From contig NZ_JAQQKX010000012.1 of the NCBI RefSeq assembly GCF_028550415.1, positions 92,754 to 156,753 on the forward strand: DNA of 64,000 nucleotides, read 5' to 3'. This document shows, piece by piece, positions 45,450 through 53,472 of this stretch. Position numbers and translations under genes: made by a program. Below the pieces are notes generated by a model, which saw nothing but the letters and a program-made list of their open reading frames with translations, did no database searches and had not been told where the DNA came from. The stretch is from Asticcacaulis aquaticus (GTDB lineage Bacteria > Pseudomonadota > Alphaproteobacteria > Caulobacterales > Caulobacteraceae). Each line of letters starts with the position of its first letter. Position 1 is the first letter of the stretch.

Positions 45450-46229
45450 TCAAGTCACAGGCTTCTCCTTCTTCAGTTTTGCCGTGGCGGAGCTGGCTTT
45501 GAAGCGGAAGCTGTCGTTGCCGGTTTCTAAGATATGGCAGTGATGGGTGAGCCGATCGAGCAAGGCCGTGGTCATCTTGGCATCACCGAAGACACCCGCC
45601 CATTCGCTGAAGCTGAGGTTTGTCGTGATGACAACAGAAGTCCGTTCGTAAAGCTTGCTGAGCAGGTGGAACAGCAAGGCTCCGCCGAACGAACTGAACG
45701 GCAGGTAGCCAAGCTCGTCGAGTATGACCATGTCGAGCTTGAGCAAGCGATCCGCCATTTGGCCCACCTTACCCTGTGCCTTTTCCTGTTCGAGCAGGTT
45801 GACCAGTTCAATGGTCGAGAAGAAGCGAACCTTTTTGCGGTGATGTTCTACGGCCTGCACACCCAGAGCTGTCGCCACATGGGTCTTGCCGGTGCCTGGG
45901 CCACCAATGAGGACTACGTTTTGAGCGCTGGCGAGGAACTCGCACAGATGCAACTGTCTCACCAGGGCCTCATTAACCTCGCTAGAGTCGAACGTGAAGG
46001 CGGATAAGTCCTTGTAAGCTGGGAAGCGCGCGGATTTGATCTGGTAGGAGATAGATCGGACCTCGCGTTCGGCGGTCTCGGCCTTCAGAAGTTGCGACAG
46101 CACTGGCATTGCCGCTTCGAATGCGGGCGAGCCTTGCTCCATAAGGTCGCTGACCGCCTGGGCCATCCCATACATTTTCAGCGATCTGAGCATAATGACG
46201 ATGGCCGCACTGGCCGGATCATGACGCAT
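45450..46229 (-). CDS. istB: IS21 helper ATPase IstB
   Basis: 259 residues from the ATG at 46229, overlapping the istA end by 11 bases. A DnaA/DnaC-like AAA+ ATPase: Walker [10 protein letters not shown], Walker [14 protein letters not shown]. It assembles on target DNA and activates IstA. Confidence 0.94.
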   Translation of the reverse strand: MRHDPASAAIVIMLRSLKMYGMAQAVSDLMEQGSPAFEAAMPVLSQLLKAETAEREVRSISYQIKSARFPAYKDLSAFTFDSSEVNEALVRQLHLCEFLASAQNVVLIGGPGTGKTHVATALGVQAVEHHRKKVRFFSTIELVNLLEQEKAQGKVGQMADRLLKLDMVILDELGYLPFSSFGGALLFHLLSKLYERTSVVITTNLSFSEWAGVFGDAKMTTALLDRLTHHCHILETGNDSFRFKASSATAKLKKEKPVT

Positions 46230-47748
46230 GACGGGCCTCCCTGCGCAGGGCATCGTACCGTTCGACATTGGCCAGCGGCTCCTGCATCAGCCTCAGAGCT
46301 TGCGGCGCATCAATGGTGTCGGGCGGCGTGGTGCCGTCGATCAGGCGATGCAAGAGGTTCAGGACATGCGTTTTGGTTGGCACGCCCGCCTCCAGTGCGA
46401 GGTCGACGGCCTGGAGCACGACCTCTTCGTCGTGTTGAAGGACCAGCGCGAGTATTTCGACCATTTCCCGGTCGCCGCCAGGATGCCTTAGAAGGTTTGC
46501 CTGCAGGCGCCGGAAGGCCTCCGGGAGATCAACGAACGGTGCGCCATTGCGTAGAGCCCCCGGTTTGCGCTGGATGACGGCAAGGTAATGGCGCCAATCG
46601 TAGACCGTCTTGCCCGGAGCGCTGTGCGAACGTTCGATAATGCGCTCATGCTCACATAGTATCTGGCCTTCGGCTGCCACCACGATACGTTCCGGGTAAA
46701 CCCGCACACTGACAGGCCGGTTGGCGAAGGAGGCCGGCACGCTGTAACGATTGCGCTCCAGGTGGATCAGGCAGGTGGGTGATACGCGCTTTGTATGCTC
46801 GATAAAGCCGTCGAAGGGACGTGCAGGCACCATGAGGTAAGCCAGCTCTTCGGCCCACACGTCGGCGATCGTACCGGGAAGATCCCCGTGGGGAACCTCC
46901 CGCCAGTAAGCCAGGCAACGCTCTTCCAGCCACAGGTTCAATGCGGCCAGGTCGGCGAAGGCTGGCATCGGAACCCACAGGCGATGGCGCGCGTCCTGTA
47001 CGTTCTTCTCGACCTGTCCCTTTTCCCAACCTGACGCCGGATTGCAGAACTCAGCGTCAAAAAGATAATGGCTGACCATGGCCTGGAAACGCATATTGAC
47101 GTCGCGCGCCTTACCCTTGCCGACCTTATCAACGGCCGTTTTCATGTTATCATAGATGCCTCGCTGCGGCACGCCGCCCAGAACACGAAAGGCGTGGAGG
47201 TGCGCGTCGAACAGCATCTCATGCGTTTGCAGTAGATAAGCTCGAACAATGAAGGCCCGACTATGCGATAGTTTAATATGCGCCACCTGAAGCTTGGTCT
47301 TCTCACCGCCAAGAACCGCCCAGTCCTCGCTCCAGTCGAACTGAAAGGCCTCACCGGCTGCAAAGACCAACGGCACAAACGTTCCCCGGCCACTTGTCTG
47401 CTGTTCGCGAAGGCGGTTCGCTTTCCAGTCACGAACGAAGGCGGAAACGCGGTCATAGGAACCGTCATAGCCAAGGGCTGTCAGGTCACCATAAAGCTGC
47501 TTGGTTGTGCGCTTCTGCTTACGTGATTTACCCGCCTCTATGCGAAGCCAATGCGCCAGCTTGTCAGCAAACGCGTCGAGCTTACTGGGGCGCTCTGGAA
47601 CCTTGAATTTAGGCTCGACATCCCCTGATCGAAGGTATTTACGGATTGTGTTTCGCGACAACCCTGTCCGACGGCATATCTCCCGGACCGGCAACAGATC
47701 CCGGAAAGCCCAGCGTCGAATGACGCTCAATAACTCCATGTCTATCAC
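46219..47748 (-). CDS. istA: IS21 transposase IstA
   Basis: 509 residues. An N-terminal helix-turn-helix ([19 protein letters not shown]) precedes a DDE core with [24 protein letters not shown] and the [14 protein letters not shown] glutamate segment. The frame is complete. Confidence 0.95.
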   Translation of the reverse strand: MIDMELLSVIRRWAFRDLLPVREICRRTGLSRNTIRKYLRSGDVEPKFKVPERPSKLDAFADKLAHWLRIEAGKSRKQKRTTKQLYGDLTALGYDGSYDRVSAFVRDWKANRLREQQTSGRGTFVPLVFAAGEAFQFDWSEDWAVLGGEKTKLQVAHIKLSHSRAFIVRAYLLQTHEMLFDAHLHAFRVLGGVPQRGIYDNMKTAVDKVGKGKARDVNMRFQAMVSHYLFDAEFCNPASGWEKGQVEKNVQDARHRLWVPMPAFADLAALNLWLEERCLAYWREVPHGDLPGTIADVWAEELAYLMVPARPFDGFIEHTKRVSPTCLIHLERNRYSVPASFANRPVSVRVYPERIVVAAEGQILCEHERIIERSHSAPGKTVYDWRHYLAVIQRKPGALRNGAPFVDLPEAFRRLQANLLRHPGGDREMVEILALVLQHDEEVVLQAVDLALEAGVPTKTHVLNLLHRLIDGTTPPDTIDAPQALRLMQEPLANVERYDALRREARHAS

Positions 47749-47851
47749 TCCTTGAGCCCTCGCTGTTCAACAACGAGGGGAAGTTCAACATGGGTCAAAT
47801 CTCAGTGAAAATTATCCTGCCAAATGGGTCACTTCTCAGTGCAAATTAACA

Positions 47852-48187
47852 GCCTGACCATTCCCAAAAGCAGGATGCCGGAATGATGCAATGCCGCTTC
47901 TTCCACGGGTCGCGCCAACTCGGCTTAGTTGGGGCCTCCTCGACTTTCGCATTGAACGAAGTCGCCTTCCAGTCCTTGATTGCGCCATGGTGCCAGTGCG
48001 GGATGAGGCTCCAGCGGGCCTTAACCCACTCAAACTGACCCTGATGGTTCCGGATGCAGATGGGCACTTTGTTCGTAGGTCTGATCTCGTAGGGCGCGGC
48101 GTCGAAAATATCGGGCTGATGCGTGAAGCTGCCCAACACCTGATGAAGCTCAGCCCATGTGTCAGGGCCTTTGTAACGTCCGCACAT
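47852..48187 (-). pseudogene. SRAP (YedK/HMCES-type) gene cut by IS21
   Basis: Starts with MCGRYKG; the residue after Met is the catalytic Cys2 that links to abasic sites in single-stranded DNA. The next conserved parts are PTNKVPIC, WSLIPHW and FNAKVEEAPTKPSWRDPWKKRHCIIPASCFWEW. The frame ends at the insertion after EWSG; family members have about 200-230 residues, so roughly half is missing. The rest is not found to the left of the IS. Confidence 0.88.
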
Positions 48188-48255
48188 GAGCTTTCCCTCC
48201 TTACCTCTTGGCGAAGCGTAGCACCGTGAAACGGCAGTGACTACAGGGGGAGGTA

Positions 48256-48296
48256 GACCTTTCCCGACCGGGCCCCGGCGGCGGTCGAGAAAGGTC
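48256..48296. repeat. hairpin with paired arms GACCTTTC/GAAAGGTC and GACCG/CGGTC
   Basis: An 8-bp outer stem and a 5-bp inner stem separated by a 2x2 mismatch, with an 11-base G+C-rich loop. It lies 68 bases upstream of the SRAP start. It could be an attenuator, a terminator for the rightward neighbours or a protein site. Confidence 0.55.
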
Positions 48297-48364
48297 CGTC
48301 ATGCCCTATTTCCACGTTAGGCGGTGACGTAAAAAGCCTACGGCAACCTCCCGAAAATCATCAG

Positions 48365-48394
48365 GGAATTTTCTGGTGATCTTCAGAAAATTCC
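48365..48394. repeat. 11-bp perfect inverted repeat after the 51-residue ORF
   Basis: GGAATTTTCTG and CAGAAAATTCC with an 8-base loop. The left arm overlaps a second near-palindrome (ATCATCAG...CTGGTGAT, 48356-48380), so two hairpins exclude each other. It begins 8 bases beyond the ORF stop at 48402. Confidence 0.6.
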
Positions 48395-48401
48395 GGCCTG
48401 A

Positions 48402-48557
48402 TCAGCGGATGATCACGCCGAAATATTCGACACGTTCACCCCGAGCCAGACGGCCGATCGCCTCGCTCGGGGAAATGATGTGCATGATAGCGTAGGCCAA
48501 TGTGCAGACGCGGGCGTTTGGGTTGGGCGCAAGCAAGCGCAACAGGTCACGATCCAT
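48402..48557 (-). CDS. 51-residue hypothetical protein
   Basis: Starts at the ATG at 48557 (MDRDLLRLLAPNPNARVC) and has one hydrophobic stretch (LAYAIMHIISP) in a mixed helical sequence. A weak GAACGA precedes the ATG. No family is recognised. It lies between DUF1173 and the SRAP remnant on the same strand, and a hairpin follows its stop. Its reality is uncertain. Confidence 0.4.
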   Translation of the reverse strand: MDRDLLRLLAPNPNARVCTLAYAIMHIISPSEAIGRLARGERVEYFGVIIR

Positions 48558-48678
48558 TAGAATTCGTTCTCGTGTATAGGATTGTAAGGAGGGCGTCGCA
48601 GATTCCCCGAACCTTGCCGACCAAGACTTTATTTCACAGATCGCTCAAAAAGTCAAGATTTCGGGATCGGACGCGACC

Positions 48679-49944
48679 CTAAGCCCTCCCCAGCTTATCA
48701 ATCACATCGTACACGTTTTCACCTCCATCAGTCGCCCAGACCAGGGAGTGGCCCCTGGACGCCGCGATCAGTTCCTCCCGGCACCGACACAGGATTTCGG
48801 TATCGACAGGCGTCTTGATGAACAGATTGACCTGAAGCGGCCGCGTATCCACGAGGATGACCGATGGCAACGTCCGCCCCTTCCCCAGATTATAAGTCAT
48901 AGGCTTCAGGAACCGACGCTTCATCGCGACCGAAGTTGAAATGACCAGCCCGTCATGCAGCGAAAAATACGGGAGCCAGTGTGGGTTGACGATCATCATA
49001 GTCAGATCCTCGACCTGAAGCGCCCCCGTTTCTGTCACCGAAGCCGTGAACAGGACCATGAGGTGATGCGGTTTCCCGTTGTCGGTCGGATCACCATGCT
49101 GGCGCCACGACGACACTTCGAAGCCGAAGCGTTTCTGCAGTTCGGCGTGCTTCGAGCCGCTCAGATAAATTCGGGTATCGCCCATGCTTTTGAGTACAAG
49201 GCGGTGCCCGTATTGGCTCGGCTCAATGGACTTGACCTCGCCAAGGACCATTGCGAGCCGCTTTGGCCCACTCCGGGTCTGGAACCCGGCAAAGAACGAC
49301 TGCCGGCGGGCACTCTGCCGTTCACCATCGATCTGGTTCCACACCGGGGGAATGTAAAGAAGCTGTGGCAGCGCGAGCTGTTTGACTTGTAAGGTCTGTG
49401 CGGTCTGCGACAGGTGCGCCGAAATCACCGCCCAGTTCCGCCGATCCTGCATATTCGGCGTCCACCGGCAGAACTCAGACTTGTCCCAGAGATAGTGCAG
49501 GATGGATTTCAGGGTAAGCTTCCGGGACTCAGAACCGGGCGACGTCTTGTCGTCGTCAGCGCCGGCATCGACAGGCTCAGGCGCGCTGGCTGCGGTCTCG
49601 GCGCGTTTGATCTTCTTGAGCGAAAAATCGACCGCCAGCGAGGTCATGCCGGTCAGGGGTTCCTCCTTGATCGCGCCGCCCATCAGCGAGCCGATGCCGC
49701 TGGCCTCCAGGGGTGGCTCATATTTTTCGCAAACGTAGCGATGCTCGGCGCCGCTGTTGGGCCAGCGCTTCAGGAGATAGCGATCTCCGACTTTTGCGAT
49801 GTAGAGCGGAACGCCGGGGTCCTGACACAGACAGCGCGGCTGTTCGGTTTTTCGATTGTGGTAGTGATCGGCAAGCAGGGACTGAAACGCCTCGTCATCC
49901 GTATCCGGATGGCGGCCACCACAGAGGAGATACTGCGCAGTCAT
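48679..49944 (-). CDS. DUF1173-family protein
   Basis: 421 residues. The N-terminus has the DUF1173 pattern: RCLCQDPGVPLYIAKVGDRYLLKRWPNSG, then HRYVCEKYEPP, with several cysteines that could bind zinc. DUF1173 proteins are uncharacterised and are found almost only beside conjugation genes on plasmids and integrative elements. It is the last large gene of the leftward mobilisation block. A linker (DAGADDDKTSPGSES) splits N- and C-terminal parts near residue 130. Confidence 0.85.
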   Translation of the reverse strand: MTAQYLLCGGRHPDTDDEAFQSLLADHYHNRKTEQPRCLCQDPGVPLYIAKVGDRYLLKRWPNSGAEHRYVCEKYEPPLEASGIGSLMGGAIKEEPLTGMTSLAVDFSLKKIKRAETAASAPEPVDAGADDDKTSPGSESRKLTLKSILHYLWDKSEFCRWTPNMQDRRNWAVISAHLSQTAQTLQVKQLALPQLLYIPPVWNQIDGERQSARRQSFFAGFQTRSGPKRLAMVLGEVKSIEPSQYGHRLVLKSMGDTRIYLSGSKHAELQKRFGFEVSSWRQHGDPTDNGKPHHLMVLFTASVTETGALQVEDLTMMIVNPHWLPYFSLHDGLVISTSVAMKRRFLKPMTYNLGKGRTLPSVILVDTRPLQVNLFIKTPVDTEILCRCREELIAASRGHSLVWATDGGENVYDVIDKLGRA

Positions 49945-49978
49945 CGGGCGTCCACCCGGTGAGCGCAGCCCAATTCGC

Positions 49979-50227
49979 CTACAGCACGGTCAATGCGACG
50001 AGGAGAAGAATGCTGCCAATGAGCTGCGGCACCTTTTTGAGGTAATAGAACTCGTGCTTTACCACGAAGGTCAATGCGCTCCGAACGGGCGTGGCCCGCC
50101 AGTTGTAGCCGCCGAGCGCCAGAGCCTGCTTGAACGACCGGTAATGCGCCGCCGCGATCAGGGCGATGGTCGCCGAGAACAGCAGCCAGGTTTCGGCAAA
50201 TCCGATCTGCGCGTAAAACAGGTCCAT
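49979..50227 (-). CDS. small membrane protein of the mobilisation region
   Basis: 82 residues from the ATG at 50227, with GGAG eight bases upstream (a GTG at 50236 is also in frame). Two predicted membrane spans (TWLLFSATIALIAAAHY; LIGSILLLVALTVL) around a basic loop. It sits between the relaxase gene and DUF1173. No family recognised. Confidence 0.7.
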   Translation of the reverse strand: MDLFYAQIGFAETWLLFSATIALIAAAHYRSFKQALALGGYNWRATPVRSALTFVVKHEFYYLKKVPQLIGSILLLVALTVL

Positions 50228-50334
50228 AAGAGACACTCCAGATAGAGCGCCAGCCTAACTCACCACCTGGTAAAATTCGGTAAGCAAAACCCTTCCAAAG
50301 ACTTAATATATAAGAGGTTTTCATATCAATCTGC

Positions 50335-53300
50335 TCAAAGCGAGAATGGGATGTCGTGCTGAGTGATCTGCTTTTCGCCAATGTCTTTCTCCTTGTTCAA
50401 TGATTTCTGATCTTCGGCTGTGTGCTGTCCGCCGGGCTTTAGGACCTCCGACTTGTCCTGTTCGGCTGCCTTTGCCTTTTCAGGCTCCGGCTTCGGGACT
50501 TCAGGGGCCTTTTCCGGCAAAGGCGGGGGTTTCGCGCGCTCGGCTCGGTCAGCGAGATCCATGGCGCGGTCGATGTGGTTGAGCGCGCTGGGATTGATGC
50601 CGTCATTCTCCGCCAGCCTTCGGAACAGGCTTTTCAGATCGTCCGTCACCCACTGAAATTCCTGCTTGGGTCGAGACGCCATGACGTAGCCGCGGGCCTG
50701 GTTGGCAAACTCGCCCATGTATGAGCCGAGGACGGCCACGACCTTGTCGAAGGATGCGCCCTGCGCCCGGTTGGCCGTCAGGCTATAACCATGGGACATG
50801 AACCGCGCGACCGGGTCGTTCTCCAGATCGAAGACCTGGGTCTTTACCGACTTGACGCCCTCGATCTCGGCCTCTCTCTGGGTGGTGAGTTTTCTGCCGT
50901 TAATCGCGACGACGGTGAAGGCGTCGTTGTTGGTGACGCCGGCCTTCTTGTCGGTGATATTCCACGCCAGCTGATCCCCCACGGACAGCTTGATCGTTTG
51001 CTCGCGGTAGACCCCGAAGTTCGGCTCGTCGCGGCCTGAGGTCAGACCGGCCAGACTGTATGATCGTTTGCCGTAGGCTGCGCTCTCCAGCGTAAGCCGG
51101 TTGGTTCGCATATCGATGCCGACGACGCTATGCACCGTGTGTCGCCCGATACGGTTGGCCTCATCCGCCTTATGGAAGATAATGCGCTGTCCCAAAGCGT
51201 ACCCGGTGATCATCCCAAGCTGTTCGGGAGTGCGGTTTTCGGACACGTAGGTTTTGTGCGCCACGTCCTCGCGACCGACAAGGCCCATGTCCTGCAGCTC
51301 GGCGCGGATCATGGCATTGGCGATCCCGCGCATCTTATTGGTGCCAACGACGACCTTGGTGTCCGGACCCATTTCCTGCCATTTGGCCACCGCCGCGCGC
51401 GCGAGGATCTGATCATCGTTCGACTGCGTCTCCAACACATAGGGACGGATCGATGGCAGCGCCTCCCAAGGCTTGCCGTCGGCCATTTTCATAATGCCGG
51501 CGCGCAGGACCGGCATATCGGCCTGACGAATATTATCCTTGAGATAGACGGTTGAGGCCCCGGCGTGCATGGCTAGGCGCGCGGGCGCGCCTGCCTCCAT
51601 GGCCGCGAGCTGGCGTTCGTCAAAGGAAAAGATGACCTTGTCGACGCCGGCGCGCTCCGCGACATCGATAATCCTGTCCATCTGGACGTTGGAGAGCATC
51701 GAGCCTTCGTCGACCAGAAGCCATTTACCCTTCAGGTTGGCCATTTGACCGGACGGCACGATCTGACCGGAGCCTTTCTGCTGCTGAAGCAGAAACATCT
51801 GGACCGTATCTGTCGCGATCCCGGCCCGGTCTGCCAGTTCGCCCTTGGCCTTGTGGGTGGGGGCCAGCGCGACAATCTCGACCTGACCGCCGGACAACCT
51901 GTCGAGCGTCTGGCGCACCAGATCGAAGGTGGTGGTCTTGCCGGTGCCGGCGGACCCATGAATGACCGAGTAGCGCGCGCCATCCGTCAGGACGTGCTGA
52001 ACGACGGCGGCTTGCTGCGTGTTCGGGGCCAGCGCCTTGCCTTCGGCGACGATGCCGTACATGGCGCGATCGGTTGCCTCCGGCGTAAAGTTTTTGGAAC
52101 GGGCCTCCGAACGGATAACCCGCTCGACGATGGCGTCTTCCATGGCGATAGCGCGTCTGGTCGTGATGTGCGCCAGCTTTTCCTTATCCGCCTTGACGAT
52201 CTCCGGACGCTGCAGGAAGCCTGTGGCCTGATAGTCCTGAATCCGGTGCCGGTTCCCGTTGGCCAGCATGGCGTCGAAGATGACGGCATAGGGCGTGAAT
52301 ATCGTGGACTGGCGTTCCTGACTGCGCAGACCGAGCGCCAATGACGCCTCGGCGGAGAGATCACGGGTTCGGCCTAACACCTTCTCGTCGATATAGGCCA
52401 TGACCTTACCGGCCAGACCGATATCGCCCTTGCGCTGAGGCGTCAGGTCTTGCCCGACCTCCCGCGTTTTGGCCGCACTGGCGATCTGGTCGAGATCGAC
52501 GCCGGCGTCCTTAGCGACCTCCTTCCATAATGCTTGCTGCACCTCCCGGTCGGTCAGAAGCTTCTGCGGCCGATCTTTCAGGATCAGGGTCTGGCGCTCG
52601 CCCTTGCTCAGTTCGCGGCCCTTGTCGGCCTCTGCGGCCTTGATCTTCCCCATTATCTCTACGTGACGCTTCGAGAAGGTCTCGATCAGGAGGTCGGCGG
52701 GACCGATCCCCGTCTTGCCATTTTCAGCGCGATGGGCCGCGGAGAACTCCGCAATCTCCCAGGTCCCCTGTGTCTTACCCTGGACCAGATTATAGCCGAG
52801 CTTCTGAAGCTCGTGGGCGAACTCGGCTTTCTGGACATTGCCGAGGAACTGTTGGTGCTTATAGAGGGGGTCGGTTTCAAGGGCCCGCCATGTCCCGTCC
52901 GCCATCCGGGTCGCGTTGGCCAGGACGACGTGATTGTGCATTTCCGGATCGCCCGCCCGCGACATCGAATGGCTCGTCGTCGCATAGGTGAAGTTCCCCG
53001 TGAGCATCTGCTTCGGAGCACCACCCTCCGTTCGCTGGCGGGTGATGGAAAAATGCTTTTCGGCATAGTCCATTGTGGTCTGAACCGACCGATTGAACGC
53101 CGCCTGTATGCGTTCATCGCCGGCAACCAGGGCCATGATCGAGGCCGACTTGGTGGCCGAAAACGTCATGTCCCAGCCGGGGGCGTGTTTCGGGATGGTT
53201 TTTCCGGCCTCAGACTCGCCTGAGGAGCCCGCCTGTTCACGCAAGGCTTCGTCCGCCTTCGACAGGGCCGGCCCATTGGGGTCGGGGTTGATGCCCTTCA

Positions 53301-53472
53301 GGACCTTTTTAAAGTCCAGACTATTGGCTTCGCCGACCAGGCCAAGGAGGGTTGCCCCCTCCCCGCCCCAGCGCAGGTTCGGGGTGTTGGCCTCACCGGT
53401 GACGTAGTAATCGTCCTTGCCGTAATAGTCGCCGGAGCGAGAAGCGCTTTTCAAACGGGTGATCTTCAACAT
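50335..53472 (-). CDS. MobF-family (TrwC/TraI) conjugative relaxase-helicase
   Basis: 1045 residues. The N-terminal relaxase has catalytic tyrosines in DYYGKDDYYV (Y16, Y17, Y22, Y23) and the metal triad H168, H179, H181 (HSM...MHNHVVLAN). The following RecD-like helicase has Walker A GSAGTGKTT (about 503-511) and LVDEGSML. It cuts oriT, stays on the 5' end and unwinds DNA during transfer. The C-terminal 90 residues are a charged, proline-rich tail. It overlaps the coupling-protein gene by one base. The order RHH, TrwB, TrwC matches R388. Confidence 0.95.
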   Translation of the reverse strand: MLKITRLKSASRSGDYYGKDDYYVTGEANTPNLRWGGEGATLLGLVGEANSLDFKKVLKGINPDPNGPALSKADEALREQAGSSGESEAGKTIPKHAPGWDMTFSATKSASIMALVAGDERIQAAFNRSVQTTMDYAEKHFSITRQRTEGGAPKQMLTGNFTYATTSHSMSRAGDPEMHNHVVLANATRMADGTWRALETDPLYKHQQFLGNVQKAEFAHELQKLGYNLVQGKTQGTWEIAEFSAAHRAENGKTGIGPADLLIETFSKRHVEIMGKIKAAEADKGRELSKGERQTLILKDRPQKLLTDREVQQALWKEVAKDAGVDLDQIASAAKTREVGQDLTPQRKGDIGLAGKVMAYIDEKVLGRTRDLSAEASLALGLRSQERQSTIFTPYAVIFDAMLANGNRHRIQDYQATGFLQRPEIVKADKEKLAHITTRRAIAMEDAIVERVIRSEARSKNFTPEATDRAMYGIVAEGKALAPNTQQAAVVQHVLTDGARYSVIHGSAGTGKTTTFDLVRQTLDRLSGGQVEIVALAPTHKAKGELADRAGIATDTVQMFLLQQQKGSGQIVPSGQMANLKGKWLLVDEGSMLSNVQMDRIIDVAERAGVDKVIFSFDERQLAAMEAGAPARLAMHAGASTVYLKDNIRQADMPVLRAGIMKMADGKPWEALPSIRPYVLETQSNDDQILARAAVAKWQEMGPDTKVVVGTNKMRGIANAMIRAELQDMGLVGREDVAHKTYVSENRTPEQLGMITGYALGQRIIFHKADEANRIGRHTVHSVVGIDMRTNRLTLESAAYGKRSYSLAGLTSGRDEPNFGVYREQTIKLSVGDQLAWNITDKKAGVTNNDAFTVVAINGRKLTTQREAEIEGVKSVKTQVFDLENDPVARFMSHGYSLTANRAQGASFDKVVAVLGSYMGEFANQARGYVMASRPKQEFQWVTDDLKSLFRRLAENDGINPSALNHIDRAMDLADRAERAKPPPLPEKAPEVPKPEPEKAKAAEQDKSEVLKPGGQHTAEDQKSLNKEKDIGEKQITQHDIPFSL

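Larger units (their letters stand above)
45365..47851 (-). mobile_element. IS21-family insertion sequence, 2,487 bp
   Basis: Both ends carry the same 26-base inverted repeat beginning TGTTAATTTGCACTGAGAAG. Each end also has a second, imperfect copy of the GAGAAGTGACCC core further in, as is usual for IS21. It carries istA and istB. No clear 4-8 base target duplication exists, and the gene cut at its right end (SRAP) does not continue on the left. Confidence 0.93.
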
